A DNA stretch of 64,000 bases from Panulirus ornatus (Eukaryota; Arthropoda; Malacostraca; Decapoda; Palinuridae). Shown here piece after piece: positions 1 to 11,825 of the stretch. Each line of letters starts with the position of its first letter. The stretch's first letter is position 1. Both the position numbers and the translations under genes were made by a program. The stretch lies in NCBI RefSeq assembly GCF_036320965.1, contig NC_092271.1:27971036-28035035 (forward strand). The letters are read 5' to 3'. A model generated the notes under the pieces. That model ran no database searches. It was not told the origin of the DNA and was given only the letters and a program-made list of their open reading frames with translations.

Positions 1-338
1 TGTCTTACCGCGAGAGTCACGCCTCACGAGAATAACAGAGACAAGTTGTCTGTTGGCCAGTGCCAGAAATGTACTAAAGTGTATGACGAGAGGACCACTA
101 GGGAAGCTGGGCCAGTCCTGCAGTAGGTCAAAATTAGTCCAGCTTCTCAGGTTTGGTCACCGTTGTTAAGAAACATAAAGATGTGACACAGAAGGTCCTG
201 AGGAGGGCGATACAGACAGTGTGCTGAATTAAGGGGACCTCAGTAATATGGACAGGCTAAGATGCCTTGCATTATGCACCAGGACAGATGAGGTAAACGG
301 TGGAGAGTTTTATGATCAGGAGGACAACCTTCATATGA

Positions 339-619
339 CGTCCTCAGGAAGTCTCCTCCACGTGGCGTCCTCGGGAAGTCTCCTCCACGTGGCGTCCTCA
401 GGAAGTCTCCTCCACGTGGCGTCCTCAGGAAGTCTCCTCCACGTGGCGTCCTCAGGAAGTCTCCTCCACGTGGCGTCCTCAGGAAGTCTCCTCCACGTGG
501 CGTCCTCAGGAAGTCTCCTCCACGTGGCGTCCCCGGGAAGTCTCCTCCACGTGGTGTCCTCAGGAAGTCTCCTCCACGTGGTGTGTCCTCAGGAAGTCTC
601 CTCCACGTGGTGTCCTCAG
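339..619. repeat. 27-bp minisatellite, about 10 copies
   Basis: Unit GTCCTCAGGAAGTCTCCTCC then ACGTGGC, nearly perfect. It produces a false 152-codon frame (SSGSLLHVA units) at 248-706. Confidence 0.95.
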
Positions 620-855
620 CTCACAGAGACAGATTTACAGACCCCGTCAGTAACACCTTTCTCGAAGTCCTCTCCTCTGTCGTCTACAGACCTTGCGTCA
701 GTGTGACGGCGCCAACTGCAGCGGAACCTTCTGTCACGCTGGTGTGAACCTGTCGCTGTCGGTACTGGTGGGTGAGGGGCTGGCCTCTGGTGATGTCACC
801 CCTGCAGGCAGCAGCTCTGGCTGTGGCCGATCTCATCATGGGGGTCTCTCTCGTA

Positions 856-1181
856 TCATCTGCCTGAAATGTCCGTCTTGTGGTGGGCCTCAGAGCCCTC
901 CCTCGGACCACAGCGACTGACTGGCTGGCTGGCTGGCTCATCACGACGCCTCATTTGACAAAAATCTATAGTTGTTGTTGTTGTTGCTGTTGTTGTTGTA
1001 GTTGTGAGATGTTGAAGAACACGACGACTGGTGTGGATTTCAGAAAGATCCGGCTGTTTATTTACAGATTCCGTAAACAAACAGGTTTTGAGGAGTTTGC
1101 TCAGTATAACCCAAGCTTCCCACGTGGACACACTTCCTTCGTCCACATGTGGCACGTTGGCACAAACGTTTACGTTGCAGC
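856..1181 (-). CDS. Speculative terminal exon of the minus-strand split gene
   Basis: Open frame following an acceptor (AAGCCTCCCGGTCAG) on the minus strand. It enters with two bases, the phase required after exon 5, and runs about 108 codons to a TGA. It starts CNVNVCANVPHVDEGS and contains a threonine run that is only a GTT microsatellite read backwards (about 967-1,006). The pyrimidine tract is mediocre, no AATAAA is obvious just downstream, and the intron would be over 26 kb. The phase fit alone has a one-in-three chance, so this is a weak proposal. Confidence 0.2.
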
Positions 1182-1371
1182 CTGACCGGGAGGCTTGACT
1201 TATATCAACTGCAGCGTCTGCTGAATCCTTGAGACTTCTCCCAGCTCTAGAGAGAACAAATGAAGTTGAATATTAGTCTGTACGACGGCGTCGCAACCCC
1301 GACCACCAAGACAACATGACAGCTGGAGGATAGAATGGACTGTTCCCTGGCGAGGTACAGGAGGCACCTGC

Positions 1372-1517
1372 TGTGGCAGTGGACGCGCGGTGGAGGGCGA
1401 GAGGAATCATCCCAGGAAGACGAGTCCATCCGAGGCCAACACCTGGTCACATCCAGCCACGGTAACATGTCCGGGCGGGAGGGGATCGCGCCGGGGAAGG
1501 AAGACTCCGCCGCCATT
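1372..1517 (-). CDS. Candidate first exon starting at the YY1-like motif
   Basis: From the ATG within AAAATGGCGGC the frame reads MAAESSFPGAIPSRPDMLPW, then a Ser, Asp and Pro-rich stretch, and may end at a CAG followed by GTGCCT donor near 1,372. The frame itself stays open to 1,247. The design matches the 39.26-kb candidate (ATG inside a YY1-like motif). There is no known product and no downstream exon inside the window. Confidence 0.22.
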
Positions 1518-1625
1518 TTGAGATCAACGTTTCTAGTTTTCGAGCTCCGTTTTCTACCATGCTGTGATGTGCGCACCTGCCGGCCGGAAGGAGATGTGCG
1601 CACCTGCCGGCCGGAAGGAGTTATT
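1500..1625 (-). promoter_or_regulatory. CpG-rich promoter candidate with YY1-like motif
   Basis: On the minus strand AAAATGGCGGCGG (about 1,507-1,520) matches the YY1 consensus. Upstream on that strand (1,566-1,620) are two copies of a 27-bp unit carrying GCCGGAAGG (ETS-like) and TGCGCACCTGC (resembling NRF-1). The segment is CpG-rich relative to its surroundings. Confidence 0.33.
1566..1620. repeat. 27-bp tandem duplication, CpG-rich
   Basis: Two perfect copies of ATGTGCGCACCTGCCGGCCG then GAAGGAG, within the 1.5-kb promoter candidate. Confidence 0.9.
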
Positions 1626-1991
1626 GATCTCCAGCAGCCAGTTGAACACACCTCCCCGGAAGCTTCGTTCACGGGCCGAGCCGCCTGCATGGTGACCAGG
1701 GCCGGGCACCGCGGCCGGACGCGGCCCCTCTCTCTGTCTTTGTCTGCAGGAAGAAGGAGTGTAGGTAGGGTGGGCTGGGAGGGCCGCAGCCAGATAATGA
1801 TTCCTTGTCGGGATCTTCAAGAGGCAGGGACCACCGTAGCTCTCCTCCGGTGGGGCACTAAGGGACCCCCCCTTCTCCTCCCCCAGGGTGTATGTGCGTG
1901 TGGTACTGTTACATGATGGCTGTCAACACCTAAGGTCATTAATCAAGCCAGGATCAACAACATACAACACAAAATTCTCTCTAATTTCCTC

Positions 1992-1998
<7 letters not shown>

Positions 1999-2057
<59 letters not shown>
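1999..2057. repeat. (AC)n microsatellite
   Basis: Uninterrupted AC, immediately before the SINE. Confidence 0.98.
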
Positions 2058-2059
<2 letters not shown>

Positions 2060-2275
2060 CTTCCATGGTTTCGTGGGGAGAGTCACTGACTATGAATTCA
2101 CACACGAGTCTTCCTGGGTTCGAATCCTAGGCGCGGCAGTCGAGCCACAGCCAACCCAGCTGTTCATCTTCCTCTCGGGGAAAGAGTACCTGGCTCAGGC
2201 TGGGGTGTGTGTGTTACGTTGAAGACGTTGTACATCAGCACGTACAATGTTAAGACACGACGTAAGAAGAGCGTA
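2058..2275 (+). mobile_element. tRNA-derived SINE
   Basis: The head has an A-box-like segment (TTTCGTGGGGAGAGTCACTG) and a perfect B box, GGGTTCGAATCC (about 2,116-2,127), 40 bp apart as in tRNA genes. The tRNA-unrelated body follows: CGGCAGTCGAGCCACAGCCA, ACCCAGCTGTTCATCTTCC, AGTACCTGGCTCAGGCTGGG. The head does not fold as a functional tRNA. It lies directly after a (CA)n tract. Confidence 0.65.
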
Positions 2276-2861
2276 AAAGTCGCTCCCAGGAACACAGGCG
2301 GTAATCACACACGTGGACAAAGACCCAGGTAACCCATATCAAATGAGACATTCACCTACAACATACTTCCACCAAGACGTCTACAACATGCACGAACATA
2401 CCTACAACACTTGTAATGCCATACTCGCTTTTATCACCCACTAAGACACTGACCCACAACACGCTTCCGTCAGGATACCCGCGACACACACACACACAAG
2501 CACTTACAACATCCACGGAGACAAAATCACTGAAAAATCCAACTACGACTCCCATTGGAACTTACCTATAACACCCACAGACAGTCCCCTGCAACACCCA
2601 ATGAGACAACAACTCATAACCAAACATATAGAAAAAAAAAGATTAAAACAACGATATTTAGAATAGCATTTCACCAGTGTAAGCAGCAGCAGCAGGCAAG
2701 AGTGTGTGGTGTGGTGGGGGGTGGCACGTCCCAACACAGCGGTCCTATCTCAAAATGGTGAACCCCAGACCAGTGGCGGGCAGCCAACATGGCTGGTCGT
2801 ACAGACTGGACTGTGTTACCTTGGCTACCGTGACTTGTGGTAAGGTACGTAACCTTATAGT

Positions 2862-2865
<4 letters not shown>

Positions 2866-2941
<76 letters not shown>
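2866..2941. repeat. (TA)n microsatellite
   Basis: Pure TA with no LINE end beside it. Confidence 0.98.
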
Positions 2942-2945
<4 letters not shown>

Positions 2946-3227
2946 GGTTTGTTCTTTACTCTTTCATGGCTGAACCATAACCCTTAGCGAGGCCCCAAAC
3001 TTAGCGGGTAGCACGTCAGAAATATGTTTTAAGATTTCAAGCTCCGCACAAGACCTTGAAGGGTGTCTTGAGGCAGCCAAAGACCGCTCTCCAAAAGCCG
3101 CATGGATTACACTGAGTTCACTGCACAGTACACGACCTGGCAGCCAGAAATCATTCTGAAGGTACCTCAGGATCAGCGGTAGGATCCAAGGTTACCAGAA
3201 CCTAGCATTACAAGCCAACAAACGTTC

Positions 3228-3535
3228 AGTCATCACTACACTCACCATCACACCCATCACCACTATGACAACCACCACTATCACCACTGCTGCCACCACA
3301 ACCACAACCCTACCACCACCATATCCACCACCGTTACGATCACTACCACCACTATTATCACCACTATCGCCACGACCACTTGTACCAGCCCTACCACCAC
3401 TTTATACCAGCACCACCACAACCACAACCCAACCATCACCACTACTACCATCGTCACCTGAACCAACACTACCATCATCATCATCACCACCACTAACACC
3501 ATCCCTGCCACTGCTATTACCACCACCACCAGCAG
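3228..3535. repeat. Degenerate ACC/ATC triplet repeat
   Basis: Runs of CACCAC, CATCAC and related triplets. Open frames on both strands here are artefacts. Confidence 0.85.
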
Positions 3536-3754
3536 CATCCTACCTCCCCGCCGACCAAACTAAGGGACCAGGACAGTGCTGGGGGCTCCCCCAACCACCC
3601 ACCCCCGTGAGAGCAACAGATTAGCTGTGCTGTAATTGGTAAAGCCAGGCCGTCTACATAATTGATGCAGCTTTTACTGGGGTCCAGCCACACCACCCAC
3701 CCCGGGGGCCCAGCTTACATTATTTTTACAAAATATACCATTTGCACCCGTCAT

Positions 3755-5383
3755 GCCGGAGCTGTGGTGATGGTGGTGATGCTGTGGTGTGTTTGTGGTG
3801 ATGCTGTGGTATGAGTTGGTGCTGTGGTAGTAACATTGGTGTTAATGTGGTGCTGTGGTAGTGTTGTGATGACGATGATGCTGGTGTGTGGTGGGCAGCT
3901 GTGCTGGTTGGTGGTCGTGTAGTTGTGGTGGTGTTCTGTGGTGTTGTTGTTGTGGTGGTGTTCTGTGGTCGTGTTGTTGTGGTGGTGTTCTGTGGTCGTG
4001 TTGTTGTGGTGGTGTTCTGTGGTCGTGTTGTTGTGGTGGTGTTCTGTGGTCGTGTAGTTGTGGTGGTGTTCTGTGGTGTTGTTGTTGTGGTGGTGTTCTG
4101 TGGTGTTGCTGTTGTGGTGGTGTTCTGTGGTGTTGTTGTTGTGGTGGTGTTCTGTGGTGTTGTTGTTGTGGTGATGTTCTGTGGTCGTGTAGTTGTGGTG
4201 GTGTTCTGTGGTGTTGTTGTTGTGGTGGTGTTCTGTGGTCGTGTAGTTGTGGTGGTGTTCTGTGGTCGTGTTGTTGTGGTGGTGTTCTGTGGTCGTGTTG
4301 TTGTGGTGGTGTTCTGTGGTCGTGTAGTTGTGGTGGTGTTCTGTGGTGTTGTTGTTGTGGTGGTGTTCTGTGGTGTTGTTGTTGTGGTGGTGTTCTGTGG
4401 TCGTGTTGTTGTGGTGGTGTTCTGTGGTCGTGTAGTTGTGGTGGTGTTCTGTGGTCGTGTTGTTGTGGTGGTGTTCTGTGGTCGTGTAGTTGTGGTGGTG
4501 TTCTGTGGTGTTGTTGTTGTGGTGGTGTTCTGTGGTGTTGTTGTTGTGGTGGTGTTCTGTGGTGTTGTTGTTGTGGTGGTGTTCTGTGGTCGTGTAGTTG
4601 TGGTGGTGTTCTGTGGTCGTGTTGTTGTGGTGGTGTTCTGTGGTCGTGTTGTTGTGGTGGTGTTCTGTGGTGTTGTTGTTGTGGTGGTGTTCTGTGGTGT
4701 TGCTGTTGTGGTGGTGTTCTGTGGTGTTGTTGTTGTGGTGGTGTTCTGTGGTGTTGTTGTTGTGGTGATGTTCTGTGGTCGTGTAGTTGTGGTGGTGTTC
4801 TGTGGTGTTGTTGTTGTGGTGGTGTTCTGTGGTCGTGTAGTTGTGGTGGTGTTCTGTGGTCGTGTTGTTGTGGTGGTGTTCTGTGGTCGTGTTGTTGTGG
4901 TGGTGTTCTGTGGTCGTGTAGTTGTGGTGGTGTTCTGTGGTGTTGTTGTTGTGGTGGTGTTCTGTGGTGTTGTTGTTGTGGTGGTGTTCTGTGGTCGTGT
5001 TGTTGTGGTGGTGTTCTGTGGTCGTGTAGTTGTGGTGGTGTTCTGTGGTCGTGTTGTTGTGGTGGTGTTCTGTGGTCGTGTAGTTGTGGTGGTGTTCTGT
5101 GGTGTTGTTGTTGTGGTGGTGTTCTGTGGTGTTGTTGTTGTGGTGGTGTTCTGTGGTGTTGTTGTTGTGGTGGTGTTCTGTGGTCGTGTAGTTGTGGTGG
5201 TGTTCTGTGGTCGTGTTGTTGTGGTGGTGTTCTGTGGTCGTGTTGTTGTGGTGGTGTTCTGTGGTCGTGTAGTTGTGGTGGTGTTCTGTGGTGTTGTTGT
5301 TGTGGTGGTGTTCTGTGGTGTTGTTGTTGTGGTGGTGTTCTGTGGTCGTGTTGTTGTGTTGGTGTTCTGTGGTCGTGCAGCAA
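3755..5383. repeat. 27-bp minisatellite with 594-bp higher-order repeat
   Basis: About 54 units of GTGGTGGTGTTCTGTGGTCG then TGTTGTT, with the alternative GTGTTGTTGTT half, from about 3,910. Rare variants recur at exactly 594 bp: GCT at 4,108 and 4,702, and GAT at 4,173 and 4,767. The order of the two main unit types over 22 units is also the same in both blocks, so 594 bp (22 x 27) is a higher-order unit. The 3,755-3,900 part is a degenerate edge. The strands are strongly asymmetric (G+T on plus). It creates false frames of about 500-600 codons on both strands. Confidence 0.95.
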
Positions 5384-5711
5384 TAAGAAGATAAACAGTA
5401 TAGCGAGTCATGATATTTCTTGAGTGGTGTTTCCTGTCCTGTGGTGTTGGTCTGGTGTTGCTCCCAGGGTCTGAATTCACATCAATCTCTGGTGACATAC
5501 AGCAGGAGTGCGGCAATAACTAGTCAGTCACCACCGGAGATACAACGGTGATTTAGTACGGTGAGGCACAACTGGTGGTATGTGGGTGTGTGGTGGCTAA
5601 CATGTTCATCATCTGGGGTGATGAATAAAGGTGGACCAAATACTATTCGTTTTTGAGAACATCTGACGTCATGGTGCGCACCACTTGTCCACGCGAATAA
5701 AGGCAGACCCA

Positions 5712-5836
5712 CGGATCATGACGGCACGAGCTTTGGTTATGATGGCCTGACCTTTGACCTGATGCTCAAGGGTCAGGTCAAATGTCACGCCATTGTACGG
5801 AAGAGTGTCGTACCGGAGTGTTCAAGGGGTTGATAT
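5712..5836. mobile_element. Fold-back repeat, copy 1
   Basis: Inverted arms TATGATGGCCTGACCTTTGA (5,738-5,761) and its imperfect reverse complement (5,775-5,797) around a 13-bp loop. On the left is a degenerate unit ATCATGACGGCACGAGC. On the right is the same unit inverted, GTCGTACCGGAGTGTTCAAG. Confidence 0.6.
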
Positions 5837-6549
5837 AACTCGCCACAAAGAAACAGTGGTTCAATAAATGTAAGTCCTGTCGATAAATCTTAATGATAAG
5901 CTTCGAAGTTTACAGCAAAGCTTACAACGAAGCTTACTGGAAAGCTTACTGAAGGTTTTCCCGTCAGCAAGTGTGATGTGCTCTTCGCGTCTAGGAATAA
6001 GCTAGTGGATCGTGTCCAGGGGAAGGGATCAAGCCTCAGAGATAGATGCATCACCTATAATGAAAAGGTTGCACGTCCTCAATATGGCTGCCGTTAAAAG
6101 GGTCGAGTGATCGTCTTCCAGCAGCTGGAGAAGATGGGACGTGTGTGATAAATTCTTCATCTATTCACCAGCATCATCTCGCGGAGGGCAAGGCGATATC
6201 ACAAGTCTGTTTCAGTATCAAAGTCTTTCATTCATAAGTTTACTCATACACGAAAAGGAAAAAAAGTCTGCCTAAATGTAATATGTAAAAAAAGAAAAAA
6301 AAATGGAAAGTTATACTTTGCAGGAAATTATATTTTACTCCACTGTATGATATTTCACTCCAATATCTGTGGATAAAATAACAGTTTACTGTGTTATTAA
6401 ACATTCAGTAATCACTTTCGACCAAAGCCTCTCGCACGAGCTGGGGGGAAAAAATATTTATTCTTGCGTTAGAGAGAATTAGTTTTTGTATTTTATAGAT
6501 ATGAAAAAAGAAATGATCCCTCCCAGCAACCACTGGTCATACCTGGGAG
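5837..6549. other. No gene seen
   Basis: AT-rich unique sequence with A runs and short AGCTTAC repeats (5,905-5,950). Also nothing recognisable in 1-338, 2,276-2,865, 2,942-3,227, 5,384-5,711 and 8,041-8,430. Confidence 0.6.
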
Positions 6550-6735
6550 GTAATACTACAGGGCAAGAACAGGTGATCCTTGGGGCAGCAAAAGATAGTC
6601 CTCGAGACAAAACTTGACCCTCGAGGCGACAACAGGTGATCCTCAAGAAACAAAAAGATGATCCTCAGGACAAAAGAAGGTAATCCTTGGAGTAAGGAAA
6701 AGTAGTCCTTAGGGCAAGAAAAGGTAAACCTTGTA
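6550..6735. repeat. Degenerate ~28-bp minisatellite
   Basis: Repeated GGTGATCCTTGGGGCAAGAA-like units (GATCCT, AGTCCT, AATCCT spaced about 28 bp). Confidence 0.6.
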
Positions 6736-7049
6736 GAAAGACGAGTCAAGGACCTGCACTGTCTTCATAACAAAACACTTCAGTCTGACCTACGCGCGCC
6801 GCATTCTGTAGTGGCCGTACAGGGTTGTATACGTGGTTGCAAGTGGTTGTAAGTAGCTGTTTAGATGGCTGTAAGTGGCGGGACAGGTAACGGGAGCCGG
6901 TAAGTTGATTAAGTAAAGGGGAAGATTGGAGGCAGAACGGAAGGTAGCAGGTAAGCAAGCAGATTGGAAGGTACATAGGTAGGTAGGTAGGTAGGTAAGT
7001 AGGTTGGGATGGAGGAAGAGAAGTAAGCAGGTAGGGAGAATGACAGCTA

Positions 7050-8040
7050 CGGCGAGTGTGGCTTGGGTCAGCCCCTGTGTCGCCAGACCATCAACGTGTG
7101 AGGAGCCATCACAGAGCTAGGGACTTGAGAGACGACTCCCCTCCACCAGCGTCCCTCACAGAGGAGACGAGTCGGTTAGCACCAGGAGCAGATCAAGGCT
7201 CTATACTGCTCACTCTCTACATCAGTGATCAGGAAGGAGGACTTGCATGTAAATTCGCCGACGATACAATGCTTAAAAAAAAAAAAAAATCCATCCGAAA
7301 GAAAGGAAAACTGTACAACGCTGACAGAGGCTTAAACAAACTGATGCAGCAGCCAGACACACCGCCAACAGTCTTCACTGGTGACATGCTAAGCATTGCG
7401 CGAAGACAAACTGTTCGGTAAACCCTTATCAGCAGGAGAAGAACAAGACCTTGGAGAAATAATGAATCATGACCTGAAGTACAGTGAGGTGAGTAATGCT
7501 CAGCTGTGTCTAACAAAACAAACATAATATCAGGTGACACAACAAGATATATCAACTGTAAAACGAGAGACGCACTACTGACCCTCCACAACGCCCTGGT
7601 CACACCATGGGAGACCATGGTCAGTCCTGCTCACCAAACTTGGTCAAACACGAAAGAACAACAAGAACGAATACAGAGAACAACACAACACATATCCTCG
7701 CTCAGATATAAACGTTCATATAAAGCTCAGATATCTGAAATTATTTTCTCTAAACAGCACCTCAGGCCATGGATACTTCATTGAAGTTTTTCTAAAATAA
7801 ACTTATTAATTTAGAAAATATAATCTAATATAATATTTTCATGTTAGATATACGACAACCAGAAACAAAGCTACTAGGTTAAATTCAAGGTGATGCAACA
7901 CAAACATCGGGTTAACCTTCCTCATCGATAAGGTTATAAAAGACTGGAATCAACCACCACTAAATTATATTCTCAAGACAGATATTATCAATACATTCAG
8001 ATCATGGCGAGACCAATACAGATGATACAGATGATTTAGT
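7050..8040 (+). pseudogene. LINE reverse transcriptase, 3' half, decayed
   Basis: Decayed pol fragment of a non-LTR retrotransposon. Near 7,185-7,290 are the remains of QGSxLxxLxxISD and the catalytic block FADDT, both reverse-transcriptase hallmarks, interrupted by an A run (7,274-7,288). Across several frames the following DNA keeps the order of the C-terminal region: LGEIMNHDLKYS, LYNALVTPW-like, ERIQRTT, and at about 7,930 VIKDWNQPPLN, the equivalent of the WN-LP motif. Many stops and frame changes mark it as dead. The block pattern is that of CR1/L2-like elements, inferred by eye. Confidence 0.7.
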
Positions 8041-8430
8041 GACTAAGCCTGTTCAAGAATGAGCACATACTCTTACACAACTTAATTTTTCTCTACACAT
8101 TAGCGGCGAAAATAATACCACCTCAGACTACCCAGCGGCTGTCATTATAACACAATGTTTCTACCATTTATATATGCCTTCCACTGATGTGTCCATATCA
8201 GCACATTCTCTCTATAACACATAGTGGTCCTTCTTAGTTATTTTCCAGCCAGCTCATGTACCGTAGGGAGCGTTGCACTGTCTTGTCTCCATCTATACAG
8301 ATAAAGAACTTTGGTCATACTCTCCTCCAGCATATCAACCCACCATAAGCCACTAGGCTACCACCTGTCATCTGGCTTTCCCATATATCGTATATCTGAA
8401 TTTGTCTCACATAATGGTAGCAGCAACGCT

Positions 8431-8585
8431 ACCATACATGGCCACCATATACCAGCACCATACACCATACATGGCCACCATATACCAGCACCATACACCA
8501 TACATGGCCACCATATACCAGCACCATACACCATACATGGCCACCATATACCAGCACCATACACCATACATGGCTACCATACACC
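8431..8585. repeat. 33-bp minisatellite, about 4.5 copies
   Basis: Unit CATACATGGCCACCATATAC then CAGCACCATACAC, nearly perfect. Confidence 0.95.
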
Positions 8586-8704
8586 TGCCAGAAGGTAAGA
8601 CTGGATAAAATGGCCAGGATAAGCTGGGTATGTGAGCCTCGCTGCATAAGTGATGAAGCAGGGAGGGGACGCGCCTCCCTGAGGACCACACCCAAAACTA
8701 CAAT

Positions 8705-8945
8705 GCAGCCAGGGCAGGGAACAGGACTCCCAGGGCAGGGAACAGGACTCCCAGGGCAGGGAGCAGTACCTACCAGGGCCGGGAGCACGACCTCCCAGGG
8801 CAGGGAGCAGGACTTCCAGGGCAGGGAGCAGGACTCCCAGGACAGGGAGCAGGACTCCCAGGACAGGGAACAGGACTCCTAGGGCAGAGAGCAGGACTCC
8901 CAGGGCAGGGAGCAGGACTCCTAGGGAAGGGAACAGGACCTCCCA
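8705..8945. repeat. 21-bp minisatellite, about 11 copies
   Basis: Unit CAGGGCAGGGAGCAGGACTC with one extra base, with AGGACAGGGA variants. Confidence 0.9.
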
Positions 8946-9261
8946 GTGATTCTGGCACTCGTCTTGCAGGAAGGAAAAGGGACGGAAATTTTGGCTGAAC
9001 ATCTAGTTTTCTTTCACGAACTAATGATGTGATATTTGCATTGGAACTTAACTATGAGGGATTTCTGCTCGAATATTGGCCTTCATGCAATATTCAAGTT
9101 GGCCCTTTAATAATATAATAACTTCACATCGTCCAATGTTAGAGCTCGTGTTTTCTTTTGGTCTTAATACACAACTAGACTCCCTAGAAATAACCAATGA
9201 CAAAGACAAACGAGTGGCACAGATACAGTGTGTGGACATGTATCCAGGTTACACCGCATAT

Positions 9262-9400
9262 TGACGCTGGGAAGCAGTCGGATCCCACTGAATATAGACA
9301 ATGAGAGGTGTCGGATCCCACTGAATACTGACACTAAGAGGTACCAGATTCCACTGAATACTGAAAGTAAGAGGTGTCGCATCCCACTAAAATACCTTTA
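9262..9400. repeat. Degenerate 33-bp minisatellite, about 4 copies
   Basis: GGTGTCGGATCCCACTGAAT followed by ACTGACACTAAGA, diverged. Confidence 0.7.
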
Positions 9401-9804
9401 CTGGTGAAAGCGCCGCATCTTACAGAATATTGTTGATATCGAATTCATAGCTGTTAGTAACTAACTATCTTTTCTCTGTCTAGAATAAAGATACTAATAA
9501 CTCTATTCATCCAAATCTATGACGTCAGTGTAGGTGCCTCTCGTCTAATCAAGGCATCACACTCGCCTGGCTGTTCACAGCTGGACTGGTAAATAAGGAT
9601 CGGTCAGAAGGGTGTGTTTCATCTGCCTGCAAAGCTGTCCCCTGTCTACACTGGCGTGGAGGAAATGGAGAAGGGAATTTTGTCGACAGTTTAGAAAGTG
9701 TCCACGCAGGGGGAGGGAGACGACTGTATATGCTGAGAGAAATAGCAAGGCTGTGAAACACACGACAGGGTGTTTGCTGACAATGAAAATTTATCCATTG
9801 GAAC

Positions 9805-10125
9805 ACGACGGTACAATCCTCGATCATGACGGTACAACCCTCGACCATGACGGTACAACCCTCGACCATGACGGTACAACCCTCGACCATGACGGTACAA
9901 TCCTCGACCATGACGGTACAATCCTCGATCATGACAGTACAACCCTCGAGCACGACGGTACGACCACTGATTATGACAGAACAACGTTTGAGCACGAAGG
10001 TTCAACTGGATCGCAAAAGCACGACGGCACGACCCTTAGATATGATGGCCTGACCTTTGACCTTACCCAGTAAGGGTGAGGTCAACGTCTAGGCCATCAC
10101 ACTCAAGGGTGACATGTACTGGTGC
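9805..10125. mobile_element. Fold-back repeat, copy 2, with 21-bp array
   Basis: About ten tandem 21-bp units (TCGACCATGACGGTACAACCC, drifting to CGAGCACGACGGTACGACC), then inverted arms TATGATGGCCTGACCTTTGA (10,041-10,063) and the reverse complement (10,079-10,101). The right side is short (CACTCAAGGGTGACATG). Confidence 0.75.
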
Positions 10126-10799
10126 AGTTACGAGGTTAAATTATGTATGTTTACAGTTTCAGAAAGACTTTATAATAGACTGCCTGTATGGACGAGTATG
10201 GACGACTGCCTGTATGTAATAGACTGCCTGTATGGACGAGTTGGTAAGGGGAAAGAGACGTCTCGGAGGAGGAGAGAGTAGCAAGGAACGAATGACTCGC
10301 GGAGGCAGGAGGGGGAGGCTGGTGGGCTAATCATGCCCAGTACAAGCGTGTTCTCTAACTACAGAGTCCAGTGCACACTGTACCTTGACCTTCTTTGTAT
10401 TACTGGAGATGTTAACAACATGTCCAGGGCCAGTATATTGTGTAACTGTATACCCGACACGTCATGTATCATTACAAGTGTTGTATGCTGTTTGCTGGGG
10501 GTACTAAATGGTATGCTGAGATATATCGTGTGGTATGCTGAGCATATTATACTCCGTGACATCGTGTGTGAGCTTCGTGTGATATACTCCGGCAGTTTTC
10601 CTGACACTGCAAACCTTCATGGTCCAAACTCAAGCGTCCTGTGGTCCCCCATACGTTCATTTCAGGTCACCACCAGCCATGGTCTGTGTCTCCCCGGACT
10701 CCCTCGTCCGTTTAACAGTGCGGCAAGAGGGATAGAAGTACTGTTTGGACGAGGGGGCACCACCTACCCTCCCTCCCGCTGACCTGTGATTCTCCTTCC
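10126..10799. other. No gene seen
   Basis: Unique DNA with a short tandem repeat of CTGCCTGTATGGACGAG (10,183-10,240). A 149-codon plus-strand frame (10,333-10,782) has no splice support, and its composition is unconvincing. Confidence 0.5.
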
Positions 10800-11240
10800 C
10801 CCATCCATCCAACCCCCGCTCTCTCTCTCTCTTACTGACCCCCCCCCCCCCCCCCACAATCACTCTCCCCTCCCAGTCAGTATCAACCCCCCAGCCGCTG
10901 ACCTATTTTCGTGCCTCGTTCACAAACAGCTCTAGACGACTCCAAGAATCCACACTCTCCTTACAGGCCCCCTCACCCCACTCCGCTCCCCCAACACCCT
11001 CCTCTCTCTCTTTCTCCTCTCCCCCAGCAAACACTTGGACAAAGAAGGCGGTGCGCGTGGCCCGGGGGCAGGGCGGGAGTGGCTGAGCCTGGATCAGTGG
11101 CTGGAGCGGGGCCCTGGGACACTGCCGCCCCATTACCGGATTGTTTTAAGACTACGCCAGCCCGCCAGCCAGCCCGCCAGCCAGCCCGCCAGCTAGCCAG
11201 CCTCGCGAGCGGCGGCGCCGCCCGCTCACACAACAAACGC
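10800..11240. other. Pyrimidine-rich tract then GC-rich island
   Basis: C and CT runs (10,820-10,856) and CT-rich DNA lead to an acceptor-like TTTCTCCTCTCCCCCAG near 11,030. A CpG-rich stretch with an open frame follows (HLDKEGGARGPGAGREWLSL, then DQWLERGPGTLPPHYR), running into a 12-bp GCCAGCCCGCCA repeat (11,155-11,200) and GCGAGCGGCGGCGCCGCCCG. It could be a promoter or exon, but base composition alone may explain the open frame. Confidence 0.25.
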
Positions 11241-11690
11241 AAGAAAAAAAAAATTATATACGGGTAAAAAAAAAAGGACAAAAATCCGCTGAGGTTAATA
11301 GATCAGCCGAAAAAACTAATAGATTTTGTATTTGATAGGTAAACCATCTCCCATAACTCATAAAATATGCAGAAGGAATCTAATCGCTATGGAAGACAGA
11401 GAATGTGCAGATATACAAAAAAAAAAGAAAGAAAAAAAACACGAACAAGTAAAAAATTCTCAATCAAAAATCATCATAAAGATTGTTTATCTTCTTGGCA
11501 GTGAACGAGTGTACAGAGGACGGCCATGAGAACATAAGCACGGTAAACATGAAGCACAGCAGAGACAGACTCCCCTCAGACTGGTACAGCAGAGACAACA
11601 CCCGCTCTCCCTCCCTCCCTCACTGCTGTGTTCCCTGAGACACAGGAGGACCAAACTACCTACCCTGGGGGAGGGTCAGGCGCTCCCCAG

Positions 11691-11825
11691 CCTCACATCA
11701 ACTACCAACCCCACGTCAAACACATCAACCATCAACCCCACGTCAAACACATCAACTACCAACCCCACTTCAAACACATCAACTACCAACCCCACGTCAA
11801 ACACATCAACCATCAACCCTCCATC
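11691..11825. repeat. 27-bp minisatellite, about 5 copies
   Basis: Unit CACATCAACCATCAACCCCA then CGTCAAA. Confidence 0.9.

Noticed and set aside
3900..5383. CRISPR-like array of direct repeats
   Set aside because: The units are contiguous with no unique spacers, and the DNA is eukaryotic.
3726..5516. 596-codon minus-strand frame and ~500-codon frames on both strands
   Set aside because: All are the 27-bp minisatellite read in different frames. Nine-residue periodic peptides in every frame, with no unique domain.
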